Below are positions 49,943 to 57,955 of a stretch of DNA of 64,000 bases, one piece after another (position 1 is the first letter of the stretch; each line of letters starts with the position of its first letter). The notes under the pieces are model-generated. The model was given only the letters and a program-made list of their open reading frames with translations, searched no databases and had not been told where the DNA came from. A program made the position numbers and the translations under genes. Origin of the DNA: Peptacetobacter sp900550335 (lineage in GTDB: Bacteria; Bacillota; Clostridia; Peptostreptococcales; Peptostreptococcaceae); contig NZ_CP180001.1 in assembly GCF_047528295.1 (NCBI RefSeq), positions 806,001 to 870,000 on the forward strand, given 5' to 3'.

Positions 49943-50111
49943 AATAACTTGAAAAGGGAAAACAATATCTATTAAATGCAGGGATTAATAAAAAAATAGT
50001 ATAAAACCTGTAGGGATTTGAAATTTACTTGAGTAAATTAAATTTATGTTAGTAAATATTAAGTGAAGAGCGAGAAATAAAAATTAAAAATTAAAAAAAG
50101 GAGAGAAAAAA

Positions 50112-51044
50112 ATGGCAACTTTAGTAAGAGTAATGTTAATCGTTTTTACATCTATGTTCGCAGTAGTTTTCGGAAAAGATTACAAGAAAACTAAGGAAGT
50201 AAATCAGTTAGAAGATGAAACTTGGAAAAAACCAGGGTTCATAGGATTTGTAGCAAACTTTGCAGATACTTTAGGTATAGGGTCTTTCGCAATAGTTGTA
50301 GCTATGTCAAAAGCTTTAAAATTAAATATAAAAGATAAGCACATACCAGGTATGCTTAACGTATCATGTACAATACCAGCGGTTTTAGAAGCGCTTATAT
50401 TCATAACATCAGTAAAAGTTGATCCAATAACTTTAATATCATTATTAATAGCAGCTGCGGCTGGTTCAGTTATAGGAGCAAAAATAATATCAAAACTTGA
50501 TGAAGCAATAGTTCAGGTAGTTATGGGTATAGCTTTATTTGTAACAGGAATAGTAATGTTCTGTGGATTACCTTGGATAAACTTAATGCCAGGTGGTGGA
50601 ACAGCACTAGGATTAACTGGAGCAAAATTAGTAATAGGTATAGTAGGTAACTTCATACTTGGAGCACTTATGACAGCAGGAATCGGACTATACGCACCAT
50701 GTATGGCAATGCTTTACCTTTTAGGAATGTCAGCAAAAGCAGCATACCCAATAATGATGGGTTCTTGTGCTATGCTTCTTCCATTCTCAGGTATGGAATT
50801 CATAAGAGAAGGACAGTATCCAAGAAAATCTTCTCTTGCTATAACAATAGGTGGTATATTCGGAGTATTCTTAGCAGTATTATTTGTTAACAGCCTATCT
50901 ATGGATTTACTAAAAGTTTTAGTAATATGTGTAATATTCTATACAGCAACAACAATGTTAAAAACAGGTGTAACAAAATTAAAAAGCAACAAATCAGAAT
51001 GCAAAGCAAAAAGTGAAGATTTAACAGATTTAAATATAGACTAA
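50112..51044 (+). CDS. TauE/SafE-family permease, paralogue 3
   Basis: A 310-residue membrane protein, third of the tandem paralogues: KKPGFIGFVANFADTLGIGS, HIPGMLNVSCTIPAVLEALI, LPWINLMPGGGTALGLTGAK, LMTAGIGLYAPCMAMLYLLG and YPIMMGSCAMLLPFSGMEFI. Codon choice is the most biased of the three (nearly all preferred codons), suggesting the highest expression. Ribosome site AAAGGAGAG. C-terminal Lys/Ser-rich tail. Substrate unknown. Confidence 0.85.
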   Translation: MATLVRVMLIVFTSMFAVVFGKDYKKTKEVNQLEDETWKKPGFIGFVANFADTLGIGSFAIVVAMSKALKLNIKDKHIPGMLNVSCTIPAVLEALIFITSVKVDPITLISLLIAAAAGSVIGAKIISKLDEAIVQVVMGIALFVTGIVMFCGLPWINLMPGGGTALGLTGAKLVIGIVGNFILGALMTAGIGLYAPCMAMLYLLGMSAKAAYPIMMGSCAMLLPFSGMEFIREGQYPRKSSLAITIGGIFGVFLAVLFVNSLSMDLLKVLVICVIFYTATTMLKTGVTKLKSNKSECKAKSEDLTDLNID

Positions 51045-51096
51045 TTAGATTTAAATATTTAGACGGATTAAAAGTAGAATAAGATATATTTTTATT

Positions 51097-51125
51097 AAGG
51101 GACTGTGGAAACACAGTCCTTTTTA
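51097..51125 (+). terminator. Terminator of permease 3
   Basis: Stem AAGGGACTGTG/CACAGTCCTT with loop GAAA and T5. Confidence 0.9.
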
Positions 51126-51341
51126 ATTTATTAGTAAATGATATGGAATATATCTAAAATTAGAAAAAGTCATAGTTAAAAAACATAGGCATTATAGATA
51201 TATTTATACAAAAAGTAAGCAATTAAATTTCAAATGCTTTCTTTTAAAAACTACTGAAAAATAGGAAAAAGTTTTTTAAAAAAGTTAAAAAAATACTGAA
51301 AAATCAAGCAATATCTTTTTATTCTTAAAGTGAAAAAACTA

Positions 51342-51370
51342 TTGAATAGTTGATGATTTGGGACTATAAT
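51342..51370 (+). promoter_or_regulatory. Sigma-A promoter of the methyltransferase gene
   Basis: -35 TTGAAT, 17-base spacer, -10 TATAAT (51365-51370). It gives a leader of about 130 bases. Confidence 0.75.
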
Positions 51371-51412
51371 CTAACATATGGAAATAAAATAAAGAGGTTA
51401 TTATTTTATAAA

Positions 51413-51467
51413 GTCCTTAATTTATACGGGACAAATTATTTTGGGGAGTCCTTATTATATAAGGGCT
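51413..51467 (+). other. Two tandem stem-loops in the leader
   Basis: GTCCTTAATTTATACGGGAC (51413-51432) and AGTCCTTA-TTATA-TAAGGGCT (51447-51467) fold into two similar hairpins sharing AGTCCTTA. A leader with repeated hairpins may be regulatory; no known riboswitch recognised. Confidence 0.4.
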
Positions 51468-51509
51468 ATTTATTATCATTATTTTAAAAGGGTTAAAGAG
51501 GTGAATGTT

Positions 51510-52079
51510 GTGAAAAAAGTATTATTTCATTTAGCTGATGAAGATGAAAAGCTTAATGGAAATGGAGTCGATTTTCTTTTAAACCATCTTGACTACAGTA
51601 TAGGTGAAAAAGTACTACTTGTAGGTGATATTGGTCGATTGGGAAAAGAGCTAAGATTAAGCGGGTTAAACGTAACAATACTTGAAGATTCAGATTATGA
51701 AGATATGTGCTATTCTCTAGTGCATAATGAAAATTGCAATTTTGTAAAAGGAAAATTAGAATACCTTCCATTTGAAGATAACTACTTTAATAAAGTAATT
51801 GTCTTAGAACAGTTTAATCATACTAGCAATTACGAAAAAGCATCTTCAGAAATAAGTAGGGTTCTAAAAAATAATGGAGATCTTATACTTGAAGATCTTA
51901 ATATGGATAATATTAAAAATAAGATGAAATATCTAAAAAGAAGAATATGCGGTCTTTGTGCAAATCACTGCAATCCAAGTGAGATAAAAAGAATATTCTC
52001 TAATTTAAGATTTGATGGTGTTATGGAAGATTTCGAAAGTAAAAAATACGTATATGTAGCTAGAAAGAGAATGTTATAA
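51510..52079 (+). CDS. SAM-dependent methyltransferase (class I)
   Basis: A 189-residue protein with a Methyltransf_11-type fold: GEKVLLVGDIGRLGKELRLS (motif I), GKLEYLPFEDNYFNKVIVLE (motif II region) and EISRVLKNNGDLILEDLNMD (motif III). The C-terminus has a CGLCANHC cysteine patch. Start GTG 51510 chosen for AAAGAGG 8 bases upstream. Substrate unknown. It precedes a small membrane protein and the cdsR/cdsB pair. Confidence 0.75.
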   Translation: MKKVLFHLADEDEKLNGNGVDFLLNHLDYSIGEKVLLVGDIGRLGKELRLSGLNVTILEDSDYEDMCYSLVHNENCNFVKGKLEYLPFEDNYFNKVIVLEQFNHTSNYEKASSEISRVLKNNGDLILEDLNMDNIKNKMKYLKRRICGLCANHCNPSEIKRIFSNLRFDGVMEDFESKKYVYVARKRML

Positions 52080-52148
52080 AAGCACGTAGCTTTAGAATTT
52101 ATAAAGCAACATTGAATATATTAAAAAATAAAATAGAATGATATAATT

Positions 52149-52182
52149 AATAGGTCTGGCAGATTATGCCAGGCCTATTTTT
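52149..52182 (+). terminator. Terminator after the methyltransferase
   Basis: Stem AATAGGTCTGGCA/TGCCAGGCCTATT (one G-U), loop GATTA, T5. Confidence 0.9.
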
Positions 52183-52201
52183 AGAATAGGGAGATGATTT
52201 T

Positions 52202-52375
52202 TTGATTAATTATGAGTTAGTGTTTGTTGTCGTTCTATTCATGGTGTTGGTATCTATTCAGTTTACGCTTAATAAAATTTACGTGGAATTAAAGGATATT
52301 AAAAGAATGATGAAGAACAAGGAATTAGAAGAAATAACTGAAAAGGAAAATAAATTTGATTCATTTAGATTTTAA
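52202..52375 (+). CDS. Small single-span membrane protein (57 residues)
   Basis: A short gene starting with TTG 52202, about 9 bases after GGGAG: INYELVFVVVLFMVLVSIQF (one membrane span), then TLNKIYVELKDIKRMMKN and a charged tail ending DSFRF. It ends 38 bases before cdsR and may be co-transcribed with it. No named family; topology suggests N-out with a cytoplasmic coiled tail. Confidence 0.6.
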   Translation: MINYELVFVVVLFMVLVSIQFTLNKIYVELKDIKRMMKNKELEEITEKENKFDSFRF

Positions 52376-52413
52376 ATATACACTCACAATTTAGAAAGGA
52401 TAGGTATTTTGTT

Positions 52414-54177
52414 ATGAAAATCGAGCTAGGTTATATAAAAAATGATATACAAAATATAGCAGATGCGATAGAGACTGTATTGAAAATAGATGTAACAATA
52501 GTAGACGAAAATCTTATCAGAATTGCGGGTACTGGGAAGTATATAAATAAGATTGGTGAGCAGATAGATGGATATGCGTTTAAGAAGTCTTTACAAGACG
52601 GCGAGGTAATAGTTATAGACAATCCAAAAGTTAGTCCAATTTGTAAAGAATGTTGTAGAGCTGGTAATTGTAATGAATTCGGGGAAATATGTTGTCCTAT
52701 AGTCTGTGATGGGAAATCTTATGGTGTGATAGGGCTTATAGCTTTCTCAGAGGAGCAGAGAAAGATAATTGAGGCAAATAGCGAGGGTATGGTAAATTTC
52801 CTTACTAGAATGGCTGATTTATTGTCTGGGAAATTAAAGGCAGCAATAAAATCTTATGAGCTTGATATTGAAAAAAAGAAGCTTGAGACTTTGGTAGACG
52901 GTATGGATAAGTCTGTAGTGTCTATAGATGTCGACGGAAGAGTAGATAAGTATAATTTAAAGTTTAAAAAGATGTTCAATATAAAGGACGATATTACAGG
53001 GAAAATTATCTTTGATATTTTTAAATTTATCAAGATTCCAGATAAGTATAGAAAAGGGCATTCTTTTAGTTCGAGCTTTAATTATAAAATTGGAAGTAAG
53101 ACGATTAAAGGGATTTATAATATGAGTAGAATCGAGCTAAATGGTGAGATTAAGGGTTATGTTATAGATTTTACCGATAAAAAAGAAGCTATTAAAAACT
53201 ACAATAAGATGAATAAAGATAGAAGCATAATGATTGATAATATAATCGGCGAAAGTGAGTCTATTAAAAAGGTGAAGCAAGAGACGATTATGGCAGCTCA
53301 GTCTGTGTCTACAGTCCTTATAACAGGGGAGAGTGGTACAGGTAAGGAGCTGTTTGCAAGGGCGATACACAATCATAGTAAGAGGTCTGAGTATCCATTT
53401 ATTGCGGTAAACTGTGCAGCCATTCCAGATAATTTGCTAGAAAGTGAATTGTTTGGATATGAGGAAGGTGCATTTACAGGTGCGAGAAAAGGTGGAAAAC
53501 TTGGTATGTTTGAAATTGCCCACAAAGGAAGCTTGTTTTTAGATGAGATTGGGGATATGAGTTTACATCTTCAGTCAAAGCTTCTTAGAGTGCTTCAGGA
53601 AAAGGAAGTGAATAAAATAGGTGCGAAGTCTAATATTGAGATAGATGTTAGGATAATTGCAGCTACAAATAAAGATCTTGAGAGTATGGTTAAAGAGGGT
53701 ACATTTAGGGAGGATTTATACTATAGGCTAAATGTTATCCCTATAAAGCTACCTAGTCTTTCTCAGAGAAAGGGAGACATTCCTCTTTTGATAGATTATA
53801 TGATTCACGATTATTCTGTGAAGCTTGAGAAAAATGTAGAGGGAATTGACGAGGTTGCACTTGATAGGATGCTTAAATACGGTTGGCCAGGAAATGTTAG
53901 AGAGCTTCAAAATAGTATTGAGTACAGTGTAAATATGGCTCAGGGAAGTGAGATAACGGTCGATGTTCTTCCAAAGTCTATTTTGGAATATGAGGAGAAG
54001 TTTGAGGAAGATGAGACTTCTGCTATAGAGACACTTGAAGAGCTTGAGAAGAGAGAGATTCAAAAGGCACTTAAAAGATATAGTGTGTATAAAAAAGATA
54101 AAGAATTGGCGGCAAAGGCATTAGGAATATCGAGGGCAACTCTTTATAGAAAAATTGAAAAGTATGGAATTAAGTAA
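52414..54177 (+). CDS. cdsR: Sigma-54-dependent activator, CdsR-like (cysteine-responsive)
   Basis: A 587-residue enhancer-binding protein. N-terminal sensory domain (about 1-140) with a cysteine patch ICKECCRAGNCNEFGEICC; PAS domain (about 155-260; VVSIDVDGRVDKYNLKFKKM). AAA+ module: GESGTGKELFARA, EEGAFTGARKGGKLG, GSLFLDEIGDMS and RLNVIPIKLPSLSQRKGDI. Fis HTH: ELAAKALGISRATLYRKIEK. It sits directly upstream of the cysteine desulfidase cdsB and its sigma-54 promoter, the same arrangement as cdsR-cdsB near prd in C. difficile, where CdsR activates cdsB. The PrdR gene is a more distant relative with CBS repeats in place of this N-terminus. Confidence 0.85.
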   Translation: MKIELGYIKNDIQNIADAIETVLKIDVTIVDENLIRIAGTGKYINKIGEQIDGYAFKKSLQDGEVIVIDNPKVSPICKECCRAGNCNEFGEICCPIVCDGKSYGVIGLIAFSEEQRKIIEANSEGMVNFLTRMADLLSGKLKAAIKSYELDIEKKKLETLVDGMDKSVVSIDVDGRVDKYNLKFKKMFNIKDDITGKIIFDIFKFIKIPDKYRKGHSFSSSFNYKIGSKTIKGIYNMSRIELNGEIKGYVIDFTDKKEAIKNYNKMNKDRSIMIDNIIGESESIKKVKQETIMAAQSVSTVLITGESGTGKELFARAIHNHSKRSEYPFIAVNCAAIPDNLLESELFGYEEGAFTGARKGGKLGMFEIAHKGSLFLDEIGDMSLHLQSKLLRVLQEKEVNKIGAKSNIEIDVRIIAATNKDLESMVKEGTFREDLYYRLNVIPIKLPSLSQRKGDIPLLIDYMIHDYSVKLEKNVEGIDEVALDRMLKYGWPGNVRELQNSIEYSVNMAQGSEITVDVLPKSILEYEEKFEEDETSAIETLEELEKREIQKALKRYSVYKKDKELAAKALGISRATLYRKIEKYGIK

Positions 54178-54181
54178 CGAA

Positions 54182-54295
54182 GAATGAATATAATAATTCA
54201 CTCTCCAGACTCAGTCATCACAAGGGTATCTCATCAAATATGAAATACCACAGTGCTGCCTTCATATTGTCGAGTGAGATTATTATATTTCATTC
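54182..54295. repeat. Dispersed structured element, copy F (minus orientation)
   Basis: Long outer stem GAATGAATATAATAATTCAC paired with GTGAGATTATTATATTTCATTC-type sequence. Minus-strand core ACTCGACAATATGAAGG, inner stem GGTATTTCATA/..GATACC and GAGTCTGGAG. It lies 5 bases after the cdsR stop and may act as its terminator. Confidence 0.75.
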
Positions 54296-54306
54296 TCACG
54301 CATACT

Positions 54307-54470
54307 AATTCTATAAGCTTTCAATTTTTTCTATAAAGAAGTTGCTTATATGGAAGTAGATAAAGTAAGATGTTTTTGAATTATTGAGAGCGCTAATTAT
54401 AATGAACCCTTTTCTACAGCAATTCTATAAGTTTTCAATTTTAGTTATAAAGAAGTTGCTTTTTTGGAAT
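54307..54470. repeat. 50-bp imperfect direct repeat
   Basis: AATTCTATAAGCTTTCAATT, then AAAGAAGTTGCTTATATGGAA at 54307-54356 recurs at 54421-54470 with a few changes. No gene in or around; the stretch 54296-54572 is otherwise plain. Confidence 0.7.
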
Positions 54471-54572
54471 GAGTTGAGGTTGGAGAAGGTTGTTTTTAGT
54501 TTAGTAGGAATTTTTTAGGTTATTTTAGGTTAATAGGAGTTTTTAAAGGTGTTTGGTATATAGTTATAGATT

Positions 54573-54633
54573 ATATTCTCATTTTGAGATTATTTCTCAA
54601 AATGAGATTTTTTTATATCCAAAATGAGAATAT
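54573..54633 (+). promoter_or_regulatory. Putative CdsR enhancer sites
   Basis: TCTCATTTTGAGA (54577-54589), TCTCAAAATGAGA (54595-54607) and half-site AAAATGAGA (54621-54629). The outer arms ATATTCTCATTTTG and CAAAATGAGAATAT are perfect inverted repeats. They lie 120-175 bases upstream of the sigma-54 promoter. Binding by the CdsR-like protein is inferred. Confidence 0.7.
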
Positions 54634-54748
54634 GTTGTGTTTTTAGATTTTGATAAGAATTTCTTTTGATTTGATAATTTTTAAAAATAATCATTTCAAA
54701 GCTAGTTATTTAGCCATTTGTAATTTTTAAGAAAAATATTTTTAAACT

Positions 54749-54766
54749 TTGGCACGATGTATGCTT
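54749..54766 (+). promoter_or_regulatory. Sigma-54 promoter of cdsB
   Basis: TTGGCACGATGTATGCTT: perfect -24 (TTGGCAC), -12 GC, and 10 bases between GG and GC. 130 bases upstream of the cdsB start. Confidence 0.9.
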
Positions 54767-54895
54767 ATTATATATGGCGTAATTGAATTATAAGATAATC
54801 TAAAAAGATAAGTAAAAATTTATTTAGAATTATTTATAAATATAGAGACAAGTTATTAAAATACGAGAGATATTAGATTATATGGAGGGTGTAAA

Positions 54896-56206
54896 ATGAG
54901 AGATATAAGAAATGAATTAGTTGAAATGTTAAGAAATGAAGTTAAGCCAGCAGTTGGATGTACAGAACCAGTTGCATTAGCATTAGCTTGTGCAAAAGCG
55001 AAAGAACTTTTAGGTGAAGAAGTTGTAGATAATAAAATGTTAGTAAGTAACAATATATTCAAAAACGGAATGGGTGTTGGTATACCAGGAAGTAAGATAT
55101 TAGGACTAAAAGTTGCAGCTTGTATGGGTATAGTTGGAGGAAAATCTGCAGACGGATTAAGCGTTCTTGAAGGTTTAACTGAAGAAGAAGTTAGAGAATC
55201 AGAAAAATATTTAGAAGAACATACTATATCAGTAGAGCCAACTGATTCAGCTGATAAAATATACTTAGAAGTTATGTTAAAAGGTGCTAATCATGAAGTA
55301 TTAGTTAAGATAAGAGGAAGACACGATAACTTTACATATCTTGCAAAAGATGGAGAAGTTATATTAGATAATGAACCAAAAGAAGTAAGTGCAACAGAAA
55401 CAAGTGCAACAGAAGAAAGAAAAGAAACTTTAATGGACAATGCTACAGTTGCTGAAATAGTTGATAATGTAGAAAAAATGGACTTTGAAGATATAAAATT
55501 CCTTCTTGATGGTATAAAAATGAACAGAGCTATGGCAGAAGTTGGTTTAAGAGAAAAAACTGGTGTTGGTACAGGTTTCGGAATTAAAGAAGCTATAAAA
55601 GCTGGAGAATTAGGTGATGACCTTGTAAACTACGCAATGATGCTTACATCAGCAGCTTCTGATGCAAGAATGTCAGGTGTTAAGATGCCAGTTATGAGTT
55701 CAAACGGAAGTGGTAACCACGGTTTAACAGCAATACTTCCAATAGCTGCATACAATGAAAGAAATCCTCAGAGCGACGAAAGAGTTGCTAGAGCTTTAGC
55801 AATATCTCATTTAATAACTGCATACATCAAAAACTTCACAGGTAGATTATCTCCAATGTGTGGATGTGGTGTTGCAGCTGCAATAGGATGTACAGCAGGT
55901 CTTTCTTGGTTAATGGATGCTGAACAGTCTCAGATAGAAGGAGCTATGGAAAATATGATAGCTAACTTAAGTGGTATGATATGTGACGGTGCAAAACCAG
56001 GATGTGCTTGTAAATTAGCTACAGCATCTTCTGCAGCAGTTCAGAATGCTATACTTGCTAAGAGAGGATGTATAGTTCCAGGTCTTAATGGTATAGTTGG
56101 TAGATCTGTTGATGAAAGTGTTAGAGCATTAGGATGTGTTGGAGATGAAGGAATGTCTGTAACTGACAACGTAATACTTGATGTTATGAATGAAATGAAT
56201 AAATAA
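54896..56206 (+). CDS. cdsB: L-cysteine desulfidase / CyuA-like (UPF0597)
   Basis: A 436-residue Fe-S enzyme of the UPF0597/CyuA/serine dehydratase-alpha superfamily degrading L-cysteine to pyruvate, ammonia and sulfide. Motifs: KPAVGCTEPVALALACAKAK at the N-terminus, GMGVGIPGSKILGLKVAACM, then the C-terminal core MSSNGSGNHGLTAILPIAAY, LSPMCGCGVAAAIGCTAGLS and CDGAKPGCACKLA with the 4Fe-4S cysteines. Preceded by a sigma-54 promoter and enhancer sites and by the cdsR-like gene. Ribosome site TGGAGGG. All Gln codons CAG. The product pyruvate feeds the same fermentation as the prd block. Confidence 0.9.
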   Translation: MRDIRNELVEMLRNEVKPAVGCTEPVALALACAKAKELLGEEVVDNKMLVSNNIFKNGMGVGIPGSKILGLKVAACMGIVGGKSADGLSVLEGLTEEEVRESEKYLEEHTISVEPTDSADKIYLEVMLKGANHEVLVKIRGRHDNFTYLAKDGEVILDNEPKEVSATETSATEERKETLMDNATVAEIVDNVEKMDFEDIKFLLDGIKMNRAMAEVGLREKTGVGTGFGIKEAIKAGELGDDLVNYAMMLTSAASDARMSGVKMPVMSSNGSGNHGLTAILPIAAYNERNPQSDERVARALAISHLITAYIKNFTGRLSPMCGCGVAAAIGCTAGLSWLMDAEQSQIEGAMENMIANLSGMICDGAKPGCACKLATASSAAVQNAILAKRGCIVPGLNGIVGRSVDESVRALGCVGDEGMSVTDNVILDVMNEMNK

Positions 56207-56240
56207 GCCTTTAAATAATCTTAAAATATAATTTTCCAGA

Positions 56241-56272
56241 GAAGTCGTATCTTTATTGATACGGCTTTTCTA
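56241..56272 (+). terminator. Terminator of cdsB
   Basis: Stem GAAGTCGTATC/GATACGGCTT(TTC) with a 6-base loop, T-rich end. Confidence 0.8.
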
Positions 56273-56280
56273 TTTTTAAA

Positions 56281-56359
56281 CGCGAAAAAGAGCTATTAAT
56301 CTCCTCTCCAGGCAATCAAGTTGCATTGTCGAGTTCGATTTAATAGCTCTTTTTTTCGC
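56281..56359. repeat. Dispersed structured element, copy G (minus orientation)
   Basis: Outer stem CGCGAAAAAGAGCTATTAAT paired with ATTTAATAGCTCTTTTTTTCGC; minus-strand core AACTCGACAAT, short inner stem GCAACTTGATTGC, then CTGGAGAGGAG. The most compact copy. T-runs on both sides. Confidence 0.8.
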
Positions 56360-56404
56360 TAGTTTGTAAAATTAGAGAAGGTATAATAAAGATAAGTTCT
56401 TTCT

Positions 56405-56560
56405 GAAAATTATATTTATAAGACTTATTTAAAGGCTTAGTTTGAGTAAAGAAGTGCGGTTGTTTTCTATTGCACACTTTTGGTAAAAATAGCAATCGAA
56501 AATCGATACTGGATATTTTGGAATTATGTTTGTAAGAATTATTTAAAGGCTTATTTTGGT
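56405..56560. repeat. 40-bp imperfect direct repeat
   Basis: AATTATATTTATAAGACTTA then TTTAAAGGCTTAGTTTG (56408-56445) recurs as AATTATGTTTGTAAGAATTA then TTTAAAGGCTTATTTTG (56522-56558). The region 56360-56580 has no gene. Confidence 0.65.
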
Positions 56561-56589
56561 GGAGATGTAATTGAAATATCTGATAAAAA

Positions 56590-56703
56590 AGTAAAAAACC
56601 ACCAGACTATTGGACCGTAGTGGTGGTTTTACTATTACTTTTAAACTTAGTTTTAAAAGAGAAAAATAACCGCGCTACCTTCTAAAAGTTATTCTTATCT
56701 TTC
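56590..56703 (-). ncRNA. Orphan antitoxin-like RNA with toxin remnant
   Basis: Minus-strand extended -10 TGATATAAT (56715-56707 side) is followed about 100 bases later by terminator stem AAACCACCA/TGGTGGTTT with T6. The stem is the same as in the antisense RNA at 57791. On the plus strand the overlapping frame still reads KKVKNHQTIG, the toxin tail seen intact at 57704 (KKEKNHQSIS), but is frameshifted by one base and has lost its hydrophobic N-terminus. So the toxin has decayed while the antitoxin transcript looks intact. Confidence 0.6.
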
Positions 56704-56919
56704 TTTTATATTATATCATATTAAAAAATTGAGATACCTTTTGAAAGATTTTTAACTTTAAAATACTATTAACTAGAGAATATTTGTGAAATTAAGGAAA
56801 AAATTAAATAAGTAGATTTATCTAAGTCATTATAGATAGCATTTTTCTATTAAAGTATTGAAAATACTCAATAATTCGTATAAAATAATCTGTATAACAA
56901 AAGAATCGGAGGCCAGAAA

Positions 56920-57459
56920 ATGGACATAACTAAAAAGAAATGGGAAACAATGTACACAGAAGAGGACATTGCAAAAAGAGTAAAAGAACTTGGAGCACAG
57001 ATAACAGAAGACTATAAAGATAAAAAATTAATGGTAGTTGCATTACTTAGAGGAAGCTTTATATTCTGCGCAGACTTAGTTAGAAGCATAGATTTACCAC
57101 TTAGAGTAAACTTTATGACAACATCTAGCTACGGAAATTCAGAAGAAACTAGTGGAACAGTTAAAGTATCTTCAGATGTAACTGTAGATTTAGAAGGATA
57201 CGATGTGCTTGTAGTTGATGATATAACTGACAGTGCAGTGACTATGGATTTCGTGCTTAAACATTTAAAAGCTAAAAACCCTGCAAGTATAAAAAGCTGC
57301 GTGCTATTAGACAAACCTTCAAGAAGAAAAGTTGACTTAGTGCCAGACTACTGCGGATATGAAGTAGAGGATAAATTCGTTGTTGGATACGGATTTGACT
57401 GTGGAGACTACTTCAGAAACGTACCATACATATTCAACGTAACAGACGAAGATAGATAA
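56920..57459 (+). CDS. hpt: Hypoxanthine-guanine phosphoribosyltransferase
   Basis: A 179-residue type I PRTase salvaging hypoxanthine/guanine with PRPP. MVVALLRGSFIFCADLVRSI, VNFMTTSSYGNSEETSGTV (flexible loop), PRPP-binding VLVVDDITDSAVTM, CVLLDKPSRRKVDLVPDY and KFVVGYGFDCGDYFRNVPYI (purine site). The PRPP loop reads DDITDSAVT where most HPRTs have EDIIDSG-T. Ribosome site CGGAGG. Promoter probably TTGAAA at about 56868 with -10 TAAAAT. Monocistronic with terminator. Confidence 0.9.
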   Translation: MDITKKKWETMYTEEDIAKRVKELGAQITEDYKDKKLMVVALLRGSFIFCADLVRSIDLPLRVNFMTTSSYGNSEETSGTVKVSSDVTVDLEGYDVLVVDDITDSAVTMDFVLKHLKAKNPASIKSCVLLDKPSRRKVDLVPDYCGYEVEDKFVVGYGFDCGDYFRNVPYIFNVTDEDR

Positions 57460-57469
57460 TTAGAGAAGT

Positions 57470-57500
57470 AGACCTTTGTATATTTACAAGGGTCTTTTTT
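57470..57500 (+). terminator. Terminator of hpt
   Basis: Stem AGACCTTTGTA/TTACAAGGGTCT with small loop and T6. Confidence 0.9.
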
Positions 57501-57509
57501 ATTTGCATA

Positions 57510-57618
57510 TAAAAAATCACTCTAGTTGGCCGCTAAGAGTGATTCCTGAAAAATATTTTAGAGGAAACATTGCTTACCCACAAGCTATGATTTCTCTTTT
57601 TTTATTAACTATTTATCT
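57510..57618 (-). ncRNA. Antitoxin-like RNA homologous to the one at 3.3 kb
   Basis: Minus-strand -35 TAGACA (57653-57648) and -10 TATACT (57630-57625), 17 bases apart; terminator stem AATCACTC/GAGTGATT identical to 3252-3367, and shared 5' words GAGAAAT and TTTCC. On the plus strand only the last codons of a matching toxin (AAAAAATCACTCTAG) remain. Predicted RNA about 109 bases. It appears to be an orphan antitoxin. Confidence 0.65.
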
Positions 57619-57703
57619 AAATTAAGTATATCATTTTTTTGAAAATTTGTCTACAAATAGATAACAAGCAAAACGAATAGAATTATATTTTAGAAGGGAG
57701 GTT

Positions 57704-57865
57704 ATGTCTGTGGTAGAGACAGTATTAACACTAATTGTGATACCTATATTTGTAGGTGTAGCAATAAACAAACTATCTAAAGACAAAAAAGAAAAAAACC
57801 ACCAATCTATTAGCCGTAGTGGTGGTTTTACATTTTCTTTTGTAATTAAATTCAAGAAAGATTAA
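57704..57865 (+). CDS. Type I toxin, 53-residue membrane peptide
   Basis: A short gene starting at ATG 57704, 5 bases after AAGGGAGG: SVVETVLTLIVIPIFVGVAI (one membrane span), then NKLSKDKKEKNHQSISRSGG and FTFSFVIKFKKD. A hydrophobic helix followed by a basic tail with NHxSISRSGGFTFSF is the look of small clostridial type I toxins. The 3' half overlaps a divergent antisense RNA (57791-57892) with a consensus promoter. Two decayed copies of the tail lie nearby (56.6 and 58.8 kb). Toxicity not shown. Confidence 0.7.
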   Translation: MSVVETVLTLIVIPIFVGVAINKLSKDKKEKNHQSISRSGGFTFSFVIKFKKD

Positions 57866-57892
57866 TAGCCTAGCTATTGCTCTAGTCATCTT
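57791..57892 (-). ncRNA. Antisense antitoxin RNA of the 53-residue toxin
   Basis: The promoter at 57899-57927 gives a transcript of about 100 bases. It runs through the 3' half of the toxin gene and ends at stem AAACCACCA/TGGTGGTTT with T7 on the minus strand. About 75 bases are complementary to toxin mRNA. Confidence 0.75.
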
Positions 57893-57898
57893 TTCTTT

Positions 57899-57927
57899 AT
57901 TATATCATACTGATATTCTAGTATCAA
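57899..57927 (-). promoter_or_regulatory. Promoter of the antisense RNA
   Basis: Minus strand: TTGATA (57927-57922), 17-base spacer ending TGA, TATAAT (57904-57899). Near-perfect sigma-A and extended -10. Confidence 0.85.
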
Positions 57928-57955
57928 GTTATCCATTTACACTTGTCCTTTTGTT

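Larger units (their letters stand above)
49450..50111. other. Intergenic region permease 2 - permease 3
   Basis: About 660 AT-rich bases holding the terminator at 49529 and the promoter at 49914. The leader after the promoter is about 160 bases with direct repeats of TTAGTAAAT/GAGTAAATT; no gene seen. Confidence 0.5.
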
